This document shows, one piece after another, positions 7,960 to 15,893 of a stretch of 64,000 bases of DNA (positions are counted from its first letter, which is position 1; the number at the start of each line of letters is the position of its first letter). Position numbers and translations under genes: made by a program. The stretch covers positions 1,631,281-1,695,280 of the forward strand of contig NZ_CH724107.1 in NCBI RefSeq assembly GCF_000153305.1. Direction: 5' to 3'. The notes under the pieces were generated by a model that worked only from the letters and a program-made list of their open reading frames with translations, was not told the origin of the DNA and did no database searches. The DNA is from Oceanicola granulosus HTCC2516. GTDB lineage: Bacteria > Pseudomonadota > Alphaproteobacteria > Rhodobacterales > Rhodobacteraceae.

Positions 7960-8736
7960 GTGACCGCCGGGCGGCCACGGTTCCGGCAGGGGGCTGGGCT
8001 GGCGGAATGGATCTCCATCCCGCTCCTGCTGCTGATCTGGCATGCCGCCGCGACGATCCTGCAGGATCCAACCGTGCCCTCGCCCGTCGCCGTCGTGGCG
8101 GAACTCGTGGCGCAGGTGGTCGACGGGCGGCTGCTCGAGGACTTCGCCAAGACCCTCGCGCGCGTCGCCGCCGCCTTCGCCGTCTCGATGCTGCTGGGCT
8201 GCGCCATCGGCGCTCTGCTCGGCCGCGTCCGCTTCGCCGACGGTCTGTTCGCGCCCTGGATCGTCATCGGGCTCAACATCCCGGCCATCGTCGTCGCGAT
8301 CGTCTGCTACATCTGGATGGGTCTCTCCGAGATCGCGCTCGTCACCGCCGTCGCCATCAACAAGACCCCCCTCGTCGCAACGACCATGCGCGAGGGTGTA
8401 CGGGCGCTGTCGGCGGAATACCGCGAGCTCGCGCAGGTCTACCGGATGAGCCCGTGGCGGCGGCTGCGGCTGGTCGAGCTGCCGCAGCTGATGCCATACC
8501 TGCTCACCGCCGCGCGCACCGGACTGTCGCTGATCTGGAAGATCGTGCTCGTCTTCGAGGTGCTCGGCAGCGACGGCGGCGTCGGCTTCCGGATCGGCAT
8601 CTTCTTCGGCTTCTTCGACATGACGGCCATTCTCGCCTACACCCTCGCCTTCATCTGCGTCGTCTTCGCCGTCGAATACGGCGCAATGCGGCCGCTGGAG
8701 CAAAGGATCCTCGGATGGCGACCGGCGCAGCGCTGA
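7960..8736 (+). CDS. ABC transporter permease, NitT/TauT type
   Basis: About 258 residues with six predicted membrane segments, starting at ISIPLLLLIWHAAATI. The cytoplasmic EAA loop is visible as EYRELAQVYRMSPWRRLRLVELPQLMPYL, where the ATPase docks. The GTG at 7960 is preferred: a GGAG site lies just upstream and it falls 20 bases after the binding-protein stop. The 3' end overlaps the ATPase gene by 22 bases. It forms the inner-membrane channel of the importer. Confidence 0.85.
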   Translation: MTAGRPRFRQGAGLAEWISIPLLLLIWHAAATILQDPTVPSPVAVVAELVAQVVDGRLLEDFAKTLARVAAAFAVSMLLGCAIGALLGRVRFADGLFAPWIVIGLNIPAIVVAIVCYIWMGLSEIALVTAVAINKTPLVATTMREGVRALSAEYRELAQVYRMSPWRRLRLVELPQLMPYLLTAARTGLSLIWKIVLVFEVLGSDGGVGFRIGIFFGFFDMTAILAYTLAFICVVFAVEYGAMRPLEQRILGWRPAQR

Positions 8737-9443
8737 GCATCGACATCAAGGAGAAGCGCTTCCCGCTCCTGTCCGAGCCGCTGTTCCGGGGGCTCGCGCT
8801 GGCGGTTGAGCCGACGTCTCTGGTGGCGGTGCTGGGGCCATCGGGAGTCGGCAAGTCGACCTTGCTGCGGATGGTCGCGGGGATCGACACCAGCTTCGCG
8901 GGCCGCATAGATGTCGGCGGCAGCCCGGCGCACCTGGCCCGGCCGCCCGGCTTCGTCTTCCAGGACCCGCGCCTGCTGCCGTGGCTCGACGCGACCGCCA
9001 ACGTCCAGGCGGCCGGCCCAGGCGTCAGCCCCGCCGCAGCGCGCGAGCTGCTCGCCGAAATGGGCCTGCGCGACTTCGCCACCGCCCTCCCCCACCAGCT
9101 CTCGGGCGGCATGCAACGCCGCGTCTCCGTCGCCCGTGCCATTGCGCTGAAGCCGGAGTTGCTGTTGCTCGACGAGCCGTTCGCCTCGCTCGACGACGGA
9201 CTGGCGAGCGACCTTCAGGGGCTGGTCCTGCGGGTGACCGCCGGCCACCGCCCGACGACGGTGCTTGTCACCCACTCGCCCCGCGATGCCGCCCGCCTCG
9301 GCGACCGGATCATCGTGCTCTCGGGCCGCCCGGCCCGCATCGCGGCCGACATTCGGCCCGACATACCGCGCGATGATCGCACCGCCGCCGATCATCGCGC
9401 CATTGCCGAGGCGCTGGCGAGCCGGATAGCGGCGCTGCGTTGA
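8715..9443 (+). CDS. ABC transporter ATP-binding protein, NitT/TauT type
   Basis: A 242-residue ATPase. Walker A is GPSGVGKST at about 41-49, the Q-loop VFQDPRLLPWLD, the signature LSGGMQRR, Walker B LLLLDEPF, and the H-loop VLVTHS. All catalytic motifs are intact. It starts inside the permease gene, indicating translational coupling, and completes the importer. A convergent LysR gene ends 48 bases downstream. Confidence 0.9.
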   Translation: MATGAALSIDIKEKRFPLLSEPLFRGLALAVEPTSLVAVLGPSGVGKSTLLRMVAGIDTSFAGRIDVGGSPAHLARPPGFVFQDPRLLPWLDATANVQAAGPGVSPAAARELLAEMGLRDFATALPHQLSGGMQRRVSVARAIALKPELLLLDEPFASLDDGLASDLQGLVLRVTAGHRPTTVLVTHSPRDAARLGDRIIVLSGRPARIAADIRPDIPRDDRTAADHRAIAEALASRIAALR

Positions 9444-9490
9444 GCCTCGGCCGCGGGAATACGCAGTCTCACTCGCCGAGGTGCTGCGGC

Positions 9491-10495
9491 CTAGTCCAAG
9501 AGGTCCGTGAACGGCTGGTAATTGTCGGGAACCATTTCCAGCGCGTAATCTTCTTCGGCGAACGACTGGAGGCGGCCGAGGATCTCGGCATAGGCGGGGA
9601 TCGACATCAGGTGCTTGGGCATCGCCATCACGACCTCCCGCGAAAGCCATTCGATACCGAACCACCGCAGCTTGCGCACCTGCGACTGGGGGAGGTTGGG
9701 ATATAGCGACAGCGGGCAATGCGCCGTCGACAACCCCTCGCTCGTGAGGTCGACCGCGACGCTGTAGGTCATCCCGCCAAACACCGTTGACGCCGTTGGC
9801 AGGTAGTGGCGATACCAGTCGTCGCTCCCGGGCTGCAGCGGGGCGTCGCCGAACAGCGCCACGTAGCGGCCGAGCGCCGGGTAGGTCTGGAAGGCCTCCG
9901 CGTCGCCCTTCAGCGCCGCTCGCAACGCGTCCGTCGGGATCTCGGCCGGCACCACCCAGGCAATCGTGTCGCGAAACATCGGGGTGATTTTGTAGGAGGT
10001 ATGTTCCTGTTCGAGGCTCGTCTTGTTGACCAGCGCGAAATTGAGTTGGTGCATGCGAAGCCGCTCGACGATCTCGCCGCTGTTGAGCCCCCAGACCTGC
10101 TCGAACCGTGCGTTGGGATCCACATCCAGCGTGATCCGCGCCGCCGTCCCGACAAACCGGCCCCGCAAGGTCGGCGTCGTGCCGAGCCGGACCTGCGCGG
10201 CATCCTCGGAAAATCGCGCCGCGTGACTTTCGATGGCGGCATCGTAGCGCCAGAGCAGATCGCTCGCCGACTTGAACCAGAATTCCCCCGCCGCCGTCAG
10301 ATCGACCTGTCCGGATCGATTTCGATGGATCAACTGCGCCCCGAGGAACTCTTCCAGCTTGGCAAGTTGCTGCGAGATCGACGGCTGGGAGAGGCCAGTC
10401 CGCCGCGCCGCCTTGGTGATCGAGCCGGACACGACGACGGAGCGAAAAATCTCCAGCTGTTTCAACGTCACCCGGTTCAGCAAGCCGCGCTCCAC
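9491..10495 (-). CDS. LysR-family transcriptional regulator
   Basis: A 334-residue regulator. The N-terminal winged helix-turn-helix spans about 10-68 (LKQLEIFRSVVVSGSITKAA ... LSQPSISQQLAKLEEFLGAQLI), followed by a linker helix and a periplasmic-binding-protein-like effector domain with the strand VRLGTTPTLRG. The GTG at 10495 is the first good start; another GTG eight codons later is possible. It converges with the ABC importer genes, so the importer is a possible but not obvious target. The effector is unknown. Confidence 0.87.
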   Translation of the reverse strand: MERGLLNRVTLKQLEIFRSVVVSGSITKAARRTGLSQPSISQQLAKLEEFLGAQLIHRNRSGQVDLTAAGEFWFKSASDLLWRYDAAIESHAARFSEDAAQVRLGTTPTLRGRFVGTAARITLDVDPNARFEQVWGLNSGEIVERLRMHQLNFALVNKTSLEQEHTSYKITPMFRDTIAWVVPAEIPTDALRAALKGDAEAFQTYPALGRYVALFGDAPLQPGSDDWYRHYLPTASTVFGGMTYSVAVDLTSEGLSTAHCPLSLYPNLPQSQVRKLRWFGIEWLSREVVMAMPKHLMSIPAYAEILGRLQSFAEEDYALEMVPDNYQPFTDLLD

Positions 10496-10782
10496 CCCGT
10501 GCCGCCTGCCCGTCCCACCACGTCGTCCTGCCTCTCCACAACCCGAGCATATAGCGAATCGAACGCCACGAAGACAGGTCCACCCGCGCCTCGTTCAGCC
10601 TCTCCGATGATCTTGCCCTGACAGGAGAAGCCGTCGCCTCGGCCATTTGCGACCGATCCCGTGGGAAGGTCAAGTCGACGCTCTGCTGCATGCGCCAGCA
10701 GGCACGCAGCGGCTGCCGGATATACCGCAGAACGCGCCGCATCACCGTGAACAGTGGCGGTGTCATCAACCGAAGTGCTCCC
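10496..10782. other. Intergenic stretch without a recognised gene
   Basis: This 287-bp gap lies between the LysR start and the end of the phosphorelay operon, both on the minus strand. It should hold the LysR promoter and the operon's 3' end. I see no convincing coding frame, RNA gene or strong hairpin in it. Confidence 0.5.
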
Positions 10783-11886
10783 TCACGACGCCTCACGAAG
10801 CGTAGCGTCAGCCGTGCCGCTCCTCCGAGGTAGGATCACCCTGAACGTTGCTCCCTCCTTCGGACGGGACTCGCACCAGATCCGCCCCCCGTGCCTCTCC
10901 GCGATCTTCCGGCATGTGGCCAAGCCAAGCCCGGAGCCCGGCACGTCAGATGTCACGCGGCTGAACGGCTCGAAGATGCGCTCAAGTAGATGCGCCGGCA
11001 CTCCGACGCCGTTGTCCGAGACGGTCATCTCCAATCCGTCGGCGCTCTCCCTGACCGCCACCTCGACCTCGACGTCCGCTCCTCCGTGCTTGAGCGCGTT
11101 GGCGACAAGATTTCGCAGCAACTGTTCAAGCTGCGGGCCCGATCCGTGAACCTGCGCCACCCCGACATCGACGGAGACCTTCGCGCCGCTTTCCTTGATA
11201 TCCGGGCGCAGCACCCAACAGACGGACGCCAGCAAATCAGCCACATCCACTTCCGCCCACCGCTGATCGCCGTCGAAGCGGATATGCTCTGCCAAACTGT
11301 CCACGAGCGCGCCCAGCTTTCCCGCCGCCTCGCCGAGGAGAGCGTGGCCCCGCATCGCTTCACCCGTCTGCCCCTCTGTCAGGTCTTCGGCCACCTGCTC
11401 CGCCAGAGTGCGCACGGCCCGGATCGGGGCCTTGAGATCGTGCACGAGCACATCGCAGAAGATCGCCAGCTCCCGCCGCTGCTCCTCGAGGCGCCAGTGC
11501 AGCTCCGCCATCGCCATCGCGTTCTGCAGCAGCCGGTCGAGTGCAGTCAGGTCCAGCGCTCGCTTCGCGACATATTCCGTCGCACCTCGTTGAATTGCAG
11601 ATTTGGCGATGTCCTCATCGCCCTGACCCGTCATCAGGATGAACGCCGCGCGCGGCCAGCGCCGCTTGAGATCGCTCAAGACACTCAGCCCACTGTCCCC
11701 GGGCAGCAGATGATCCAGGAGAACGACATCCGGAACGACCGCGTCGAATGCCCACGCTGCATCCGCGGACCGAACTTCGTGCACCCTTGCTGGCCGCCGG
11801 CCCTTCGCAAGCAAGCGGCGCACGAGCGCCCGGTCGCCGTCGTCGTCATCGACAACCAATATCTCGAGGGGATCAATGGCGGACAT
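10783..11886 (-). CDS. Receiver-histidine kinase hybrid protein
   Basis: A 367-residue soluble protein with an N-terminal receiver (about 8-125; acceptor aspartate in VVLLDHLLPG, lysine in YVAKRALD) and a C-terminal kinase. The kinase has the H-box VHDLKAPI near residue 150, N-box LLRNLVANALKHGG, G1 SDNGVGVP, F-box IFEPFSRV and G2 GSGLGLATCRK, so it looks active. There is no membrane segment or sensor domain; input probably arrives by phosphotransfer to the receiver. It is the last gene of a four-gene relay and overlaps the previous gene by 14 bases. Confidence 0.88.
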   Translation of the reverse strand: MSAIDPLEILVVDDDDGDRALVRRLLAKGRRPARVHEVRSADAAWAFDAVVPDVVLLDHLLPGDSGLSVLSDLKRRWPRAAFILMTGQGDEDIAKSAIQRGATEYVAKRALDLTALDRLLQNAMAMAELHWRLEEQRRELAIFCDVLVHDLKAPIRAVRTLAEQVAEDLTEGQTGEAMRGHALLGEAAGKLGALVDSLAEHIRFDGDQRWAEVDVADLLASVCWVLRPDIKESGAKVSVDVGVAQVHGSGPQLEQLLRNLVANALKHGGADVEVEVAVRESADGLEMTVSDNGVGVPAHLLERIFEPFSRVTSDVPGSGLGLATCRKIAERHGGRIWCESRPKEGATFRVILPRRSGTADATLREAS

Positions 11887-12334
11887 CGGCGATCCGCATG
11901 TCGGGCAGCCGAACGATTCGCCGGTAATGGTCGAGGGTCGCCACGAGGCTGTCGAAGTTCGGGCCGGCCCGCTGCTTCAGGATGTATCCTGCAACCTGCT
12001 CTCCATAGGCCGCCATCAGGTCGCGGACGTCGTCGGACGTCGTGATGACGAACACCACGGCTCGCTTCAGGCGCGGATCCGAGCGCAGTTCGGCGAGGAA
12101 CTCGATGCCGTTCATGCGCGGCATGTTGAGATCCACGAGCAGCACGTACCGGGGCGGAGCCCGCCCGCTCTCCCCTCTCAGCAGCGACAGCGCCTCAACG
12201 CCGTCGATGACCCGCACGACCGGGTTCGCTATACCAGCTTTCTGAAGTGCTCTCCGGATCGCCTTGGCGTCTCCGTCATCGTCCTCCACGAGTACGATGT
12301 CGAGTGGCTCTGTTGCCGCCTTGAAATTAATCAT
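11873..12334 (-). CDS. Single-domain response regulator (Rcp1-like)
   Basis: A 153-residue receiver with no output domain. The acidic pocket is in LVEDDDGDAKAIRRAL, the acceptor aspartate in YVLLVDLNMPRMNG near residue 70, the threonine in VFVITTSDD, and the lysine in YILKQRAG. Similar stand-alone receivers, such as Rcp1, shuttle phosphate in kinase relays or bind targets directly. It overlaps the preceding kinase by 4 bases and the following hybrid by 14, so the three are translationally coupled. Confidence 0.9.
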   Translation of the reverse strand: MINFKAATEPLDIVLVEDDDGDAKAIRRALQKAGIANPVVRVIDGVEALSLLRGESGRAPPRYVLLVDLNMPRMNGIEFLAELRSDPRLKRAVVFVITTSDDVRDLMAAYGEQVAGYILKQRAGPNFDSLVATLDHYRRIVRLPDMRIADVRH

Positions 12335-14565
12335 GCCGCTATCTCCCCTTGTCGATTATCGATGGCTACCTTTGGCCAATGGAGTTCGAAGGCGGATCCG
12401 CGCTGACCGTCTGAGTAAAGCCTGATACTACCGCCAGCGACCTCGGTTTGCTTCTTGACCAGCGCGAGCCCCATCCCGCTTCCATCCACATGGTCGCGCG
12501 GCTTCAGGGTCTGAAACATCTCGAAGACCTTCTCGTGGTACTTCGGCGGGATACCTGGACCGTCGTCTTCAATACGAATGACATGCATTGCTCCGGCATC
12601 TCGAGCGGATACGTCAACCGACCCATGCTGTTGATCATGGTGCTTTATCGCGTTCCCAATCAGGTTTAGCAGAATCATTTGGATCGGCATGCGACGCAGC
12701 CGCAGATGCAGGAAATCCTCGCCCACATTCAGGTGGAAGCCATCTGGCAGGCACAGCAACGCAGCGACTGCATCAATGACATCCCCGCCGGTTGTAAATT
12801 CCGCAACATCCTCGTCGCGTCCGATGCGGGAATGCTGCAGAAGATCGTCGAGCAACCGGTCCATGCGCTCAACCCGGACTTGCAGCAAGTCCAAAGACTC
12901 TCGCGTGTCTTCGGTCAAATGAGGTGCCAGGTCCTCTTCCAGCCAGACGGCGGCGTTCTGAATAACCCTGAGAGGAGCCCTCAAGTCGTGCGAGGCGACG
13001 TAGGCGAACTTGTCCAATTCGGCATTGGAAGTCTGCAATGCTGCTAAAAGTTTCGCGGTCTGTTCGTCAGCCTGCAGCCTCTCGGAGATATCCCTGACGA
13101 TGGCAATGAACTGCTCGCCACCGGCCACCTCAATTCGACTGATTGAAACCTCGAGCGGCACAATATTCCCATCGCTGCGCAATCCTCTGATGCCGGCCTG
13201 TTCATTCGTCAGCTGCGGAACAGGATTTTTCGAGGCAAGATCAGTCCATTCTCGAAGGATGTCCGGCGGCAGCAACAGGTCAATCTTGCGACCGACCAGT
13301 TCCGCCTTTTCGTATCCGAAAAGGTCTTCCATCGCATCGTTGACGTCCTCTATGGTACCATCGCGCCGCACGGACATGACACCATCCGCAATTCCTGCGA
13401 AAAGCGTGCGGTAACGCTCCGACTCGCGCTGGAGGCGGTCCGCCAGTTCCGCAAATGCGCGTGCCAGTTCTCCCGCTTCGTCGTCCGCTTCTGGCTGCAA
13501 ACTTGCGAGGTTCAGCGTTTCGGTGCCGCTGCTTCGGATGGTGGCAGTCAGTCGGCGCAATGGCGCCGTGATACCTGCACCGATGAGGGAAGCAAGGCTA
13601 GCAGATGTCGCGGAGAAGATCAGGGAGGCAATGCCAACTCCAAGTAGATCAACCGTTGGCCTGAATAGGTCTTCCTCGCGCGCCACAGTGAGAACGTAGA
13701 GGCTGAAAGGAGTACCCGCTGCCGGCACAACGACCTCGGACCGGTAGATTACCTCTTCATCCAGAACCGCCACTGTTGAACTTTCTTCGAGTATGGCCGC
13801 CCTCTCGTCCGAAAGACTCTTTCGCTCATCCCTGAACACAAGCCGTGGCGGCAGGCCGGTGCCGAAGCTCATGTACTCGGCAACGTCTGTGGCGATCGTC
13901 ACTTCGAAATCGTCGCTGAAATTCTCGCCGGCCGTCTGAAGCATGCGCTCGAAGTCGGCATTGATCACAATGACACCGAACAGCTGGCCGCTTGTGTCCT
14001 GCACCGGCTGCACCACCCGTATGGTGGGGGGCCCTACGGGTTGGCCGTGCTCACGGTTATAGGTGATGCGGGAAAAATAGGCCTCGCCACTCTGCAAGCT
14101 TTGCAAGCTCGCGAGATAAGGTTCTGCGGCTTTGCTCTGCAGCGACCCGCCCCGCACTCGCTCTATTCCGCTAGGACCTTGATCAACACGTACGAGCTCT
14201 CGCCAATCGCTTTTCTGGCCGATGAAGCGCACCTGGCTGTAATGAGGGCGGCTTCGCAGCATCCCAACGAACAAGGATTCCGACCGGCTGCGCAGAGAGG
14301 GCGAAACGCCTCCGCCCGCAGTTATGGAGCTGATGATGGGCATGGCGGCCAACAGTTCGGCATCGGCCGCCATCAGGTTGAACTGCCTTCGAACCGGCTC
14401 CACGTGCTGCTGTGCCGCTGTCTCCAGCGCCTCCTCTGCGCGCTCCTCCCGACGCTCCGCCTCGATCAGCTGACCTAGGGTGATGACAACCGAGGAGGAA
14501 AGCAGTGCGACAGAGAACGCCAGAAGCGCGAATTTCGCCTGGAGGGAAAGGCGCAAGGGTTTCAT
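12331..14565 (-). CDS. Membrane sensor histidine kinase with HAMP and PAS domains
   Basis: About 744 residues. A membrane segment at about 8-30 precedes a periplasmic sensor region of roughly 260 residues. A second membrane segment (LLGVGIASLIFSATSASLAS) leads to a HAMP linker, a PAS domain (YRTLFAGIADGVMSVRRDG to IAIVRDISERLQ), the H-box SHDLRAPLR, and an ATPase domain with NLIGNAIKHH, EDDGPGIP and GSGMGLALVKK. The large extracytoplasmic part suggests a double-Cache-like sensor, which is inference. I chose ATG 14565; a TTG at 14592 in frame would overlap the upstream regulator. It should feed the receivers encoded beside it. Confidence 0.88.
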   Translation of the reverse strand: MKPLRLSLQAKFALLAFSVALLSSSVVITLGQLIEAERREERAEEALETAAQQHVEPVRRQFNLMAADAELLAAMPIISSITAGGGVSPSLRSRSESLFVGMLRSRPHYSQVRFIGQKSDWRELVRVDQGPSGIERVRGGSLQSKAAEPYLASLQSLQSGEAYFSRITYNREHGQPVGPPTIRVVQPVQDTSGQLFGVIVINADFERMLQTAGENFSDDFEVTIATDVAEYMSFGTGLPPRLVFRDERKSLSDERAAILEESSTVAVLDEEVIYRSEVVVPAAGTPFSLYVLTVAREEDLFRPTVDLLGVGIASLIFSATSASLASLIGAGITAPLRRLTATIRSSGTETLNLASLQPEADDEAGELARAFAELADRLQRESERYRTLFAGIADGVMSVRRDGTIEDVNDAMEDLFGYEKAELVGRKIDLLLPPDILREWTDLASKNPVPQLTNEQAGIRGLRSDGNIVPLEVSISRIEVAGGEQFIAIVRDISERLQADEQTAKLLAALQTSNAELDKFAYVASHDLRAPLRVIQNAAVWLEEDLAPHLTEDTRESLDLLQVRVERMDRLLDDLLQHSRIGRDEDVAEFTTGGDVIDAVAALLCLPDGFHLNVGEDFLHLRLRRMPIQMILLNLIGNAIKHHDQQHGSVDVSARDAGAMHVIRIEDDGPGIPPKYHEKVFEMFQTLKPRDHVDGSGMGLALVKKQTEVAGGSIRLYSDGQRGSAFELHWPKVAIDNRQGEIAA

Positions 14566-14569
14566 GCGC

Positions 14570-15304
14570 TCAGGAAAGCACGCGGGGAGCAAGAAAGCCC
14601 TTCAGCGGTGGCTGCGGGTCATCCTCCTCGATAAGCACGTCGATCTCGTCGATGAAATCCAGCAGCTCGCCGCAGGCGTCCTCCAGGACGAGCGCTCCTT
14701 CGCGCGCGGTATGGATGGTGGCCTTGTCGCCTCGCAGCTTTCCGATCTGCGCGAGCATCGTGCGGATGACATTGCGCATTTCCGGGGCACAGACGCGCGT
14801 GAATCGCTCGATCGTCCGCTTCATCGCGACTTGCATCGCCCGCTCCCGACTGATCGTGGCGAGCAGCAGCTTCCGTTCTATCGCCGTGGTGATCGAGCGG
14901 CGGATGGAGTCGATACTGAGGTCGTCCTTGATGAGATAGTCGGCGCAGCCCGACCGCATCGCTTCGACCACCAGATCATGCTGGTTGCTGCCGGTTACCA
15001 TGATGGCGATCGCGTCGTCCTGACCTTCATGCTCGGCGACCATCCGCAGGGCCTCGAGCCCGGTATCCATGCCGAGATTATAGTCAATGAAGATGACGTC
15101 GTAGCTCCAGACATCCAATGCCTTGCGGAGCTCCAGAATACCGCCGACCTCGGTGAAGGCGAAGTCCAGCCCGGCCTTGCGGCAGAGGCGGGCAAGGTGC
15201 ATTCGGTCAGCTTCGGCGTCATCGATGATGAGCGCGGTTAGCTGCATCTTTCGGGCGCTCAGCGACGCGACATCGACACCCGGTTGCATGACAAGTGCTT
15301 TCAT
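14570..15304 (-). CDS. Response regulator with helical C-terminal domain
   Basis: A 244-residue protein. The receiver occupies about 20-140 (acidic pair in ALIIDDAEADR, acceptor in DVIFIDYNLGMDTG, lysine in YLIKDDLS). The C-terminal 100 residues are helical, with RFTRVCAPEMRNVIRTML resembling a kinase dimerisation H-box whose histidine is missing, followed by a second long helix. It could dock to a kinase rather than bind DNA. The ATG at 15304 is chosen because AGGAGG lies seven bases before it; a longer frame upstream lacks a ribosome site. First gene of the relay operon. Confidence 0.85.
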   Translation of the reverse strand: MKALVMQPGVDVASLSARKMQLTALIIDDAEADRMHLARLCRKAGLDFAFTEVGGILELRKALDVWSYDVIFIDYNLGMDTGLEALRMVAEHEGQDDAIAIMVTGSNQHDLVVEAMRSGCADYLIKDDLSIDSIRRSITTAIERKLLLATISRERAMQVAMKRTIERFTRVCAPEMRNVIRTMLAQIGKLRGDKATIHTAREGALVLEDACGELLDFIDEIDVLIEEDDPQPPLKGFLAPRVLS

Positions 15305-15591
15305 TTTGCCTCCTGATGGATTGGACGGCGGAGAGCCCAGCCGGCTCAATCGACCTACCTCGTGAGTCTCTAAGAAACCGTGAATGCCCGGCTGGATGCG
15401 TCTCAAATCTTCCGTATTTCCGGCGTCCACCTTCACCGCGCCTTTACCTCTTTCCGGCTAGACAAGCGGCGGCCAGTAAAGTGGGGCTTGGATGTATAGG
15501 CGTACGACAAAGCAGCGAATTCACGGGCGGGAACCGTCGTTGCCCTTGATTTCAGAACTCAATTGGAGGCCGCATTGCTGGCGCTGCCCGG

Positions 15592-15803
15592 CGGCCGCTG
15601 CGCGTCATCACCAGCGCCATCGTCGCCCTCTGCCGTGCCCTCGGGTGTCCTCTGCGAGGGCGTCCGCAACGAGGCGGAGCGGGCGCTCCTCGAGGACGCC
15701 GGCTGTTCCGGCCTGCAAGGGCTATCATTACGCCGTTCCCAGGCCGCTGGCCGAGCTCGGCCGCTGGCTCGCAGACCGCCGCCAGCGGCTGGTGTCCGCG
15801 TGA
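15592..15803 (+). pseudogene. Remnant of an EAL-domain (cyclic-di-GMP phosphodiesterase) gene
   Basis: Three short reading frames joined end to end rebuild the C-terminus of an EAL domain. Frame 1 gives LRVITSAIVALCRALG (15598-15645). Frame 2 gives VLCEGVRNEAERALLEDAGC and LQG (15647-15721). Frame 3 gives YHYAVPRPLAELGRWLADRR up to the stop at 15801-15803. These match the family pattern of a helix, xAEGVExxxQ, LxxxGCxxxQGYxxxxP and a final helix. Two frameshifts in about 130 bases and no upstream part show a dead fragment. It lies in the 589-bp gap between the relay operon and the alpha-glucosidase; the rest of that gap shows nothing recognisable. Confidence 0.72.
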
Positions 15804-15893
15804 TGATGCCGCAGGTCTCTGCTTCTCTGTCAAATCGGCTCCTCGGCCGATATAGCGCTAACGGACTTCAGCTTCGGACGCACGGGAGAGCGC

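Noticed and set aside
8637-10796. Long minus-strand frame overlapping LysR and the ABC genes
   Set aside because: Another frame of the same strand encodes an intact LysR protein, and the rest is antisense to conserved ABC genes.
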